Below, one piece after another: positions 1 to 4,424 of a stretch of 6,879 nt of DNA. This DNA comes from Elusimicrobiota bacterium (GTDB taxonomy: Bacteria; Elusimicrobiota; Elusimicrobia; Elusimicrobiales; Elusimicrobiaceae): assembly GCA_031258375.1 (NCBI GenBank), contig JAIRMX010000039.1:1-6879 (forward strand). Direction: 5' to 3'. The notes below the pieces were generated by a model, which was given only the letters and a program-made list of their open reading frames with translations, was not told where the DNA came from and made no database searches. Numbering within the stretch: the stretch's first letter is position 1; each line of letters begins with the position of its first letter. A program made the translations under genes and the position numbers.

Positions 1-24
1 GTTTACCGCCCGAAGGCGGTAAAC
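1..24. repeat. Perfect 10-bp hairpin with CGAA loop at the left edge
   Basis: GTTTACCGCC and GGCGGTAAAC are exact reverse complements separated by the tetraloop CGAA. The stem is GC-rich in its upper part and would be very stable in RNA. No T-run follows it on the plus strand, so it is not a plus-strand intrinsic terminator. On the minus strand any T-run would lie left of base 1 and cannot be seen, so a leftward terminator is possible. It overlaps the stop codon (3-5) of the small minus-strand reading frame in this region. Confidence 0.75.
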
Positions 25-158
25 ACTCGGCACACAACATCAAAAGGATCAGTTTTGACATTGTGCGCCTGATAACGAGCTGTCTTTGGATCAGAAGTGC
101 GCTTTTGATTTCTCAAAAGCTCTCCTTGTTCTTCACAAGGTTCCAAAAACAGAATCAA
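3..158 (-). CDS. Unrecognised 51-codon reading frame or repeat-derived open frame
   Basis: The minus strand is open from just after a TAA at about 174-176 to a TAA at 3-5. The earliest usable start is TTG at 158; there is no ATG and no Shine-Dalgarno sequence. From TTG it encodes 51 residues that look protein-like, including LLRNQKRTSDPKTARYQ, then NVKTDPFDVV, ending in FTAFGR. I do not recognise the family and assign no function. The same bases form several strong hairpins (29-69, 101-120, 124-140), so the open frame may be a by-product of a structured repeat, or a remnant whose 5' end was lost where the palindromic repeats begin. It lies downstream of the leftward promoter block at 486-520, so it could be transcribed from there. 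Confidence 0.25.
   Translation of the reverse strand: MILFLEPCEEQGELLRNQKRTSDPKTARYQAHNVKTDPFDVVCRVFTAFGR
29..152. other. Densely folded region: long hairpin plus three-way junction
   Basis: An imperfect hairpin spans 29-69: GGC/GCC, a mismatch, CACAA/TTGTG, a 2x2 internal loop, then TCAAAA/TTTTGA around a 7-nt loop. To its right, CTGTCTTTGGA (80-90) pairs with TCCAAAAACAG (142-152) at 10 of 11 positions. That arm encloses two perfect hairpins: GCTTTTGA/TCAAAAGC (101-120, loop TTTC) and CCTTGT/ACAAGG (124-140). With the 1-24 hairpin, nearly every base is accounted for by pairing. This would suit a structured RNA or a palindromic repeat element. I recognise no known RNA family. Direction is unknown; the neighbouring promoter block points left. 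Confidence 0.45.
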
Positions 159-190
159 ATTTTTATAAGCCGATTATTTTTTATTCTTCT

Positions 191-419
191 GTCACCCTGA
201 ACCCCGTATTAAAACCTTACGTGGCAAGTTTATTCTTCTGTCACCCTGAATTCATTTCAGGGTCTGTCGTTTACTACAGATGCTGAAACAAGTTCAGCAT
301 GACAATTTGTTGTTTTCTTTGTCATCCTGAATTTATTTCAGGATCTGCCTTTTATTACTACAGATGCTGAAACAAGTTCAGCATGACGGCTAAAAAGTGT
401 AATACGGGGTCAGCATGAC
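191..419. repeat. Cluster of nested palindromic repeats, copy 1
   Basis: Outer arms: CCCTGAACCCCGTATTA (195-211) within a GTCA-led arm, and TAATACGGGGTCAGCATGAC (400-419); they are near-perfect reverse complements. They enclose two tandem units (240-303 and 321-387). Each unit has two hairpins, for example CCCTGAA/TTCAGGG (244-262) and ATGCTGAA/TTCAGCAT (280-300), flanked by GTCA…TGAC. The inner arms CAGGATCTG and CAGATGCTG are also near-complements, so each unit can fold as a four-arm cloverleaf. Such units are dispersed in many bacterial genomes and often yield spurious ORFs reading HPEFISGS, as happens here on the plus strand. No transposase is seen. Confidence 0.85.
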
Positions 420-459
420 GAATTTATTGGTTTCGGCTTACATATAACAACCGTTTGCT
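321..459. repeat. 139-bp dispersed repeat, copy 1 (partner at 3506-3642)
   Basis: This stretch matches 3506-3642 almost base for base, from GTCATCCTGAATTTATTTCA to CATATAACAACCGTTTGCT. Small differences lie in the loop between the two hairpins and in a one-base indel (GGGGTCAGC versus GGGGTTCAGC). Both copies are in the same orientation. The similarity includes non-palindromic sequence (GGCTAAAAAGTG, CGGCTTACATATAACAAC), so this is a true duplicated segment and not just two copies of a palindrome. Beyond CCGTTTGCT only a weak likeness continues into the promoter-like sequence. Confidence 0.85.
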
Positions 460-474
460 TCTTTGTCGCTTCAT
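424..474 (-). CDS. Possible 16-residue basic leader peptide
   Basis: ATG at 474 follows GAGG (481-484) at a 6-nt spacing and opens a 16-codon frame, MKRQRSKRLLYVSRNQ, ending at TAA (424-426). It carries four Arg and two Lys. The last codons (LLYVSRxQ, stop) are kept in frame in the second copy of the repeat at 3607-3633. It lies just after a promoter-like sequence, where a leader peptide would be expected. It is very short and sits in a repeat, so translation is unproven. Confidence 0.25.
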   Translation of the reverse strand: MKRQRSKRLLYVSRNQ

Positions 475-485
475 TACTAACCTCA

Positions 486-520
486 ATGCTAAAACTATTT
501 TAGCATAAATGTTTTAATTT
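486..520 (-). promoter_or_regulatory. Leftward promoter-like sequence with a perfect palindrome over the -10
   Basis: On the minus strand, ATGCTAAAATAGTTTTAGCAT (486-506) is a perfect 9-3-9 palindrome that contains an extended -10-like TGCTAAAAT. TTGTGC lies upstream with a long spacer of about 19 nt, so the -35 is poor. The alignment with copy 2 places this TAAAAT exactly where the antiporter promoter has TATAAT, which supports the call. A palindrome over the -10/start region is a typical place for a repressor to bind. Alternatively it is just a hairpin at the end of the repeat; no clean T-run flanks it. Confidence 0.4.
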
Positions 521-568
521 TGCACAAGTCTTTTTCAAAAGTTTTTCATTGCCCGCTTCCTATTAAGG

Positions 569-642
569 ATAGCCGTAATGTCCAAAAAATTAACGGCTAT
601 GGAGTTTTCTTTAATGGATTAATAAATGCGACGAATCCGCAG
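569..642 (-). other. Two small inverted repeats downstream of rimO
   Basis: Past the rimO stop the minus strand has a TGCGGATTCGTCGCA hairpin (UUCG loop, one bulged G) followed by ATTTATT, then ATAGCCGT/ACGGCTAT (569-600) around a 16-nt T-rich loop. Either might end the rimO transcript, but neither has the strong GC stem plus T-run of a textbook terminator, unlike the one at 1974-2001. A tiny ATG frame of 18 codons starts at 653 without support. Otherwise 507-660 shows nothing recognisable. Confidence 0.3.
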
Positions 643-660
643 CTTTTTAACATAATCGAG

Positions 661-1947
661 TTATGCGCGGGGTTTTGCGACGCGTTTATATCCTTTGGCC
701 TCTATTATTTTGGCTTTAAAAATTTCTCCGCTTTTTACAGGTTTTGAAAATATAACGGCGCCGTCGATATCCGGCGCGTCCTTATACGTGCGCCCGAAGG
801 TTTCTCCGTCGCTTATAACCTCAACGGTTTTACCTATCGCCGACTTATTAATTATATCTATAACCTTGCTTTGGACTTTATTAAGCCGCTCGGCGCGTTC
901 TTTTTTTACGCGGGCTGGAATTTGCCCTTTCATATCGTAAGCGGGAGTGCCGCTCTCGCGGTGATATTCAAATACTCCCACGTTGTCAAAGCGGTAATTT
1001 TCCACAAATTTTTCAAGTTCTCTAAAGTCCGCTTCGGTCTCGCCCGGAAATCCGACGATAAAATTTGTGCGCAGCGCGATATCGGCCACCGTCGTTTTGA
1101 GCATATCCAAAACTTTCTTGATATCGTCCGCGCCGCAATGACGTCTCATATTTTTTAAAATGGATTCGGAGATATGCTGCAGAGGCATATCGAGATAATG
1201 AAAAATTCTGTCGGTAGAGGCCATAAGCAGCGCAAGCTCTTTTGTAACGCGGTGCGGATAAACGTACATTATGCGCAAACGCCGCAAATCTTTTATTTTC
1301 AGCAATTTTTTGAGAAGCGGAACAAGCCGAGGTTTGCCGTATAAATCCTGCCCGTAAGAAGTAGTGTCCTGCGCTATCAGCGAAATTTCTTTTACTCCGT
1401 TTTGCGCCATAATTTTGGCTTCGGCCAAAACCTCTTCCATTGTTTTCGAACGGTATGCGCCGCGGATATTGGGTATCGCGCAGTAAGCGCAGCGGTTGTT
1501 GCAGCCGTCGGCAATTTTAAGATACGCGCTGTGAGGCAGAGTAAGGCTCATTTTATAGCTCGGCATATAAAGCCGGTTGCCGATAGGTTTGATAAATTCT
1601 CCCCGCTTATCTATTATAGTTTCAATATTTTCCTGCTGCGAAATAGAAAACACCAAATCCAAATCGGGAAATTCCTCTTTTATATTCTCTTTCAATCTCT
1701 CGACCATACAGCCCGTTACGGCAATTTTCTTTACAATGCCTTTCTCTTTAAGTTTTAGCGCGGTTCTTATATTTCTGCGCGCTTCGTTAATAGCGGAAGA
1801 CAGAAAACCGCAGGTGTTAATTATTATAACGTCGGCTTCCTGCGGGGTAAAGACAAGTTTGCTTCCCGCGGCCGACAGCCGCGCGGAAAAATCTTCGCTG
1901 TCGGTCAAATTTTTAGGACAGCCTAGACTTATTAAATAAAAGTTCAT
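661..1947 (-). CDS. rimO: Ribosomal protein S12 methylthiotransferase RimO
   Basis: This radical-SAM methylthiotransferase adds a methylthio group to the conserved aspartate of ribosomal protein S12 in the cytoplasm, using S-adenosylmethionine and two iron-sulfur clusters. The 428-residue length is normal for the family. The N-terminal domain opens with SLGCPKNLTDSE and holds the three auxiliary-cluster cysteines (C10, C46, C80). The radical-SAM motif CNNRCAYC supplies C149, C153 and C156. Further RimO hallmarks are IPNIRGAYRS (about 158-167), AQDTTSYGQD, RIMYVYPHRV, YLDMPLQHIS, LRTNFIVGFPGETE and FDNVGVFEYHRESGTPA. A C-terminal TRAM domain (about 360-428) includes GRTYKDAPDIDGAVIF. The PHRV and PLQHIS context and DAPDIDG in TRAM favour RimO over the tRNA enzyme MiaB. 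ATG at 1947 is chosen because the conserved N-terminus starts right there. No Shine-Dalgarno is present and a TATAAT ends 6 nt before the ATG. It appears to be monocistronic, with a terminator just upstream. Confidence 0.96.
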   Translation of the reverse strand: MNFYLISLGCPKNLTDSEDFSARLSAAGSKLVFTPQEADVIIINTCGFLSSAINEARRNIRTALKLKEKGIVKKIAVTGCMVERLKENIKEEFPDLDLVFSISQQENIETIIDKRGEFIKPIGNRLYMPSYKMSLTLPHSAYLKIADGCNNRCAYCAIPNIRGAYRSKTMEEVLAEAKIMAQNGVKEISLIAQDTTSYGQDLYGKPRLVPLLKKLLKIKDLRRLRIMYVYPHRVTKELALLMASTDRIFHYLDMPLQHISESILKNMRRHCGADDIKKVLDMLKTTVADIALRTNFIVGFPGETEADFRELEKFVENYRFDNVGVFEYHRESGTPAYDMKGQIPARVKKERAERLNKVQSKVIDIINKSAIGKTVEVISDGETFGRTYKDAPDIDGAVIFSKPVKSGEIFKAKIIEAKGYKRVAKPRA

Positions 1948-1953
1948 ATTTAC

Positions 1954-1959
1954 ATTATA
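1954..1959 (-). promoter_or_regulatory. rimO -10 element, suggesting a leaderless message
   Basis: The minus strand reads TATAAT, then GTAAAT, then the ATG of rimO. Transcription usually starts about 7 nt after the -10, which here is the A of the ATG, so the message may have no 5' leader. No purine-rich ribosome binding site lies between the preceding terminator and the start. No good -35 is visible: the expected place is GGGGTT inside the terminator stem. Confidence 0.5.
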
Positions 1960-1973
1960 TAAATTACAAGAAT

Positions 1974-2001
1974 AAAACCCCGCATCGAAAGCGGCGTTTT
2001 T
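1974..2001 (-). terminator. Bidirectional intrinsic terminator after the antiporter gene
   Basis: AAAACCCCGC (1974-1983) and GCGGCGTTTT (1991-2000) pair with one mismatch around the loop ATCGAAA. The GC core is flanked by A-runs and T-runs on each strand (TTTTATT on minus, TTTTT on plus), the usual shape of a two-way terminator. It lies 21 nt past the antiporter stop and insulates rimO from antiporter transcription. Confidence 0.8.
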
Positions 2002-2022
2002 GCAGTCGCAGCCAAACTTAAT

Positions 2023-3387
2023 TTATTTCTGCAGTTTCTTCTTTTGACGTATTGCCGAAATACAAACCGGTATTCCGACGGCAAAAAATATTATTGCCAT
2101 CAACAGATATTTTATGCCCGCCGCATAAATAAGCCACGCGGAATAAATAACGGCCATTACGGCGGTAAGGCAGGCTTTGTTTTTCGATATTCCAAAACCC
2201 GACGGGAAACGTTTTTTAGACGATATTTTATAAAGATACGCGCTTGTTAAAAGATACACCGGCATAACCATTACGCCCGTAATGCTGAGCATAAGATTCC
2301 AAGCATTCTCCGAGAAAAAGGCGAAAATAAGCGCGCCTTGCATTGCAAGCGTCGTAACAAACAGCGAAAAAGAAGGCGCGCCCTTATTATTTTGTTTTTG
2401 GAATTGCGCGGGAAAATACGCGCCCGCTCTGCTTGCCGAAAAGGGCAATTCTACCGCCACTATCAGCCAAGCCAAAAATGCAAACAGAACCGATACGATA
2501 AGGCCTATAATCATAATAAACGCGCCCGGTTTGCCGATTATGCTTTCAAGTATGCCCGCGGTTGAAGGATTTGCAAAATCCGCTATGGTTTGCCTGTCTA
2601 AAATGCCAAAGGGCAGCAGCGATATAAGTATATAAATAACCAAACATATGATGAACCCAAAAAACGTGGCTTTGGAAATATCGCCGCTTTTATTTGCCCT
2701 GTCGGACAGCGCGACTGCCGTTTCCACGCCGATAAAGCACCAAAGCGTTATAAACATCGTGCTTTTTATTTGATTTGGAAGCGCGGTTATGTCAAAATTT
2801 TTAAACGTCAAATTGTCAAACAAACCGGGCAAAAATACCGAGAGCTTGAAAGTTATAAGCGCAATTAAAATAAAAATAATTATCGGGATCAATTTAAAGA
2901 ACGTGCCGATTAAATTTACAAGCGCCGCCGTCTTTATGCCTTTTAACGTTAAGATGCAAAACGCCCAAATCATAACGGTGGAAAGTATAAAAGAATTAAT
3001 ATTATTGCCGCCGGCAAAATGCGGCGCAAAAAAATAATTTAAAGATTCCATTAAAATAACGGCATATCCTATATCGGCAAAAACCTGGCAGAGCCAATAA
3101 CCCCATGCCGTAAAAAAACCCGTAATCGGGCCAAAGCCGTCTTGCGCATACACATATATGCCGGCGGTCATATCGGATTTTATAATAGACAGTATTCTGA
3201 AGGTTTCGGCAATAAAATACATGCCTACGCCCGTGATAATCCAAGCTATTACGATAGCACCGACGTCCGCGCCCGCGGCCATATTTTGAGGCAGCGAATA
3301 CACGCCTGAACCTATCATAGAACTTATTACTACGGCTGTAAGCCCCCAAAGGCCCAGCCCGCTTACGGATTTTTCAGTTTTACTCAT
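2023..3387 (-). CDS. Basic amino-acid antiporter, APC superfamily (arginine/ornithine type)
   Basis: This is an inner-membrane antiporter of the APA (basic amino acid/polyamine antiporter) family, most like the ArcD/arginine-ornithine branch; lysine-type exchange is also possible. It has 454 residues, the normal size, and is hydrophobic throughout, with about 12-13 membrane segments. The TM1 substrate motif GSGVYSLPQNMA is at 26-37, AGIYVYAQDGFG at about 75-86, and the TM6 motif LWCFIGVETAVALSDRA at about 215-231 includes the conserved W and E. ATG at 3387 is chosen because the family motif begins just after it and AAGGAGG lies upstream. The frame stays open back to an ATG at 3510, but those extra 41 codons translate the palindromic repeat and are not family sequence. 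The SD-to-ATG gap of about 15 nt is long; an ATT at 3396 would fit the SD better. It is probably monocistronic: promoter near 3669-3699, terminator at 1974-2001. No arginine deiminase genes are in the window, so the substrate is inferred from family only. Confidence 0.88.
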   Translation of the reverse strand: MSKTEKSVSGLGLWGLTAVVISSMIGSGVYSLPQNMAAGADVGAIVIAWIITGVGMYFIAETFRILSIIKSDMTAGIYVYAQDGFGPITGFFTAWGYWLCQVFADIGYAVILMESLNYFFAPHFAGGNNINSFILSTVMIWAFCILTLKGIKTAALVNLIGTFFKLIPIIIFILIALITFKLSVFLPGLFDNLTFKNFDITALPNQIKSTMFITLWCFIGVETAVALSDRANKSGDISKATFFGFIICLVIYILISLLPFGILDRQTIADFANPSTAGILESIIGKPGAFIMIIGLIVSVLFAFLAWLIVAVELPFSASRAGAYFPAQFQKQNNKGAPSFSLFVTTLAMQGALIFAFFSENAWNLMLSITGVMVMPVYLLTSAYLYKISSKKRFPSGFGISKNKACLTAVMAVIYSAWLIYAAGIKYLLMAIIFFAVGIPVCISAIRQKKKLQK

Positions 3388-3401
3388 TTTTTTAATTTTA
3401 C

Positions 3402-3408
3402 GCCTCCT
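3402..3408 (-). promoter_or_regulatory. Ribosome binding site of the antiporter gene, unusually distant
   Basis: AAGGAGG on the minus strand is a near-perfect Shine-Dalgarno, but 15 nt separate it from the ATG at 3387. The usual gap is 5-10 nt. An in-frame ATT (3394-3396) lies 6 nt after the SD and would add three residues (I-K-K). There is no closer ATG, GTG or TTG. Confidence 0.6.
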
Positions 3409-3415
3409 TAAATTC

Positions 3416-3602
3416 GTCACCCTGAGCCATGTCCCGTAAGAGCCTGCCCTCGAATGTTCTTTATCGGGGGTTGTAATACGGGATTGTTTCAGGGTCTCCC
3501 TGTTCGTCATCCTGAATTTATTTCAGGATCTGTCGTTTACTGCAGATGCTGAAACTAATTCAGCATGACGGCTAAAAAGTGTAATACGGGGTTCAGCATG
3601 AC
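3416..3602. repeat. Nested palindromic repeats, copy 2, in the antiporter leader
   Basis: GTCACCCTGA (3416-3425) and TTTCAGGGTC (3487-3496) form outer arms around about 60 bases that contain TCCCGTA and TAATACGGGA, a smaller inverted pair. A four-arm unit follows at 3506-3569 (TCCTGAA/TTCAGGA, then ATGCTGAA/TTCAGCAT). Last comes TAATACGGGGTTCAGC…TGAC (3582-3602), the same arm as at 400-419. The whole block lies between the promoter and the ribosome binding site of the antiporter gene, so it is transcribed in the 5' leader. Confidence 0.85.
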
Positions 3603-3642
3603 GAATTTATTGTTTTCGGCTTACATATAACAACCGTTTGCT
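3506..3642. repeat. 137-bp dispersed repeat, copy 2 (partner at 321-459)
   Basis: This is near identical to 321-459 and in the same orientation. In both copies a leftward promoter-like sequence sits just to the right. A short frame starting TTG (3633), 7 nt after GGAG (3641-3644), reads (M)LYVSRKQ and stops at 3607-3609, matching the end of the micro-ORF in copy 1. Since copy 2 is the leader of a real gene, copy 1 may be the leader of a lost or off-window gene. Confidence 0.8.
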
Positions 3643-3668
3643 CCTTTTGTTATTTTACTGCTAAAATT

Positions 3669-3699
3669 ATTATACTACAAATTTATAAATTTTTGTAAA
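3669..3699 (-). promoter_or_regulatory. Probable antiporter promoter
   Basis: On the minus strand, TTTACA (3694-3699) is followed 19 nt later by a perfect TATAAT (3669-3674). The gap is slightly long. It would give a leader of roughly 275 nt that includes the palindromic repeat block. Two AT-rich palindromes overlap it: GAATTT-TAT-AAATTC (3700-3714), just upstream of the -35, and AAATTT-AT-AAATTT (3679-3692) in the spacer. Their centres are about 21 bp apart. Confidence 0.5.
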
Positions 3700-3810
3700 G
3701 AATTTTATAAATTCCCTGTTCGCTAGGTATTACAAAATTACAATTCCCAAAACAGCCCGCCGATCTTTCCCGTCAATGCTATGGAAAAAAGAGAAAATAA
3801 AACTACTAAT

Positions 3811-3820
3811 TTGATAAAAT
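3811..3820 (+). promoter_or_regulatory. Extended -10-like sequence before the lepA-like micro-ORF
   Basis: TGATAAAAT, an extended -10 form, is followed by ACAACAA and then ATG on the plus strand, with no Shine-Dalgarno. The spacing echoes the apparently leaderless arrangement of rimO. No clear -35 is visible. Confidence 0.35.
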
Positions 3821-3827
3821 ACAACAA

Positions 3828-3941
3828 ATGAAAAAAATCCGCAACTTCTCTATAGTGGCGCGCGCCGCTATACTTTTGACGAGATCCGAAGAGATAAAAA
3901 AACTTAAAGGAAATCATAAAACGGACGAAATAAATTCATAA
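3828..3941 (+). pseudogene. Micro-ORF with a LepA-like N-terminus, a probable 5' scar of lepA
   Basis: The 37-codon plus-strand frame begins MKKIRNFSIVA. In LepA (elongation factor 4, the back-translocating GTPase) the N-terminus reads IRNFSI(I/V)AHIDHGKSTLADRL. Here the match stops exactly before the P-loop: the next residues are RAAILLTRSEEIKKLKGN, with no HIDHGKS, and the frame ends at TAA (3939-3941). The start is preceded by an extended -10-like sequence as if a real promoter remained. The simplest reading is that most of lepA was removed by deletion or rearrangement, leaving its promoter and first 11 codons. A chance match of about 8 core residues in a short frame is less likely but possible. 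I do not recognise the downstream part. The peptide has no expected GTPase function. Confidence 0.45.
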
Positions 3942-4070
3942 AATGTTGACTTTTGCGGCCCAATAGTCAAAAATGGGCAGATTAAGAGTTTGTAATAATA
4001 AATTTGGCCTAATGGTCAAAATTAGTTCTGTTCAATTTCGTTTTACAGTGTTTCAACGAGTTTAATTTTA
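3942..4070. other. Intergenic stretch with an imperfect direct repeat
   Basis: GGCCCAATAGTCAAAAATG (3957-3975) recurs imperfectly as GGCCTAATGGTCAAAATT (4006-4023), 49 bases apart. TTGACT (3946-3951) and AGTCAA (3965-3970) form a short inverted pair around the first copy. These could be protein-binding repeats or debris; no gene beside them is intact. Nothing else is recognisable here. Confidence 0.35.
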
Positions 4071-4424
4071 TTATTTAGCCTCAGCCTCCAATGCGCTCTG
4101 ACTTTGCTTTTTAACTGTCAAAAATACCCTTCGCAACTATTTGTAGTGGAGAGTATTTTTAACCTTCCAAAATTCCTAAAAGTTTTTAATTCTTGAATGC
4201 ATTCTGTCTTTGGATTTAGCGTTATACACTGCCTTATTGTTTGTTTTTGTATTGCACAGGTACGTTTTGATAGTCCGTTTGCAAATACTCTTTTAACCCA
4301 TTTTTGCCAGCTTTTAAAACTATAGCCCAATTCCTCAATTTCTTTTAGACATTGGCCTATCTCTGCAATTGTTTCCCATTTAGTATTATAGTTAATCCTC
4401 CAATCTTTTGCAAAAAATTTTATT
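4071..4424 (-). pseudogene. Decayed gene lacking its start, probably frameshifted
   Basis: The minus strand is open from inside the 3' end of the recombinase gene (after a TAA near 4466) to a TGA at 4118-4120. There is no ATG or GTG; the only canonical-type start is a TTG at 4330, mid-sequence and without an SD. The translation is protein-like: KWETIAEIGQCLKEIEEL, then WQKWVKRVFANGLSKRT, then ELKTFRNFGRLKILSTT. The pattern 'IGxxLxEx…WxxWVxxxF…LSxRT' resembles DUF3102-type proteins of mobile elements, from memory only. The next frame, open from just before the TGA, continues RVFLTVKKQSQSALEAEAK to a TAA at 4071-4073, which looks like a natural C-terminus, so a frameshift probably separates the two parts. 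The N-terminal part is missing where it meets the recombinase gene. No function is claimed. Confidence 0.4.

Noticed and set aside
29..69. Integron attC site
   Set aside because: The imperfect hairpin is attC-like in shape, but it lacks the GTTRRRY/RYYYAAC core pairs and no integron integrase is present.
86..286. Plus-strand 66-codon frame
   Set aside because: Its second half is the translation of the palindromic repeat (HPEFISGS), a well-known false ORF. There is no ribosome binding site.
191..419. Insertion sequence
   Set aside because: The block is inverted-repeat rich but encodes no transposase and no target duplication is evident.
1..460. CRISPR array
   Set aside because: Repeat units are few, unevenly spaced and palindromic with near-identical spacers, and no cas gene is present.
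3002..3349. Minus-strand 115-codon frame inside the antiporter gene
   Set aside because: It is a shifted-frame shadow of the antiporter, rich in Arg/Cys/Tyr from the real gene's codons, with no family motif.
3700..3714. Canonical ARG box (TGAAT-N4-ATTCA)
   Set aside because: The GAAT and ATTC half-sites are 7 bases apart instead of 4, so it is kept only as a weak operator-like palindrome.
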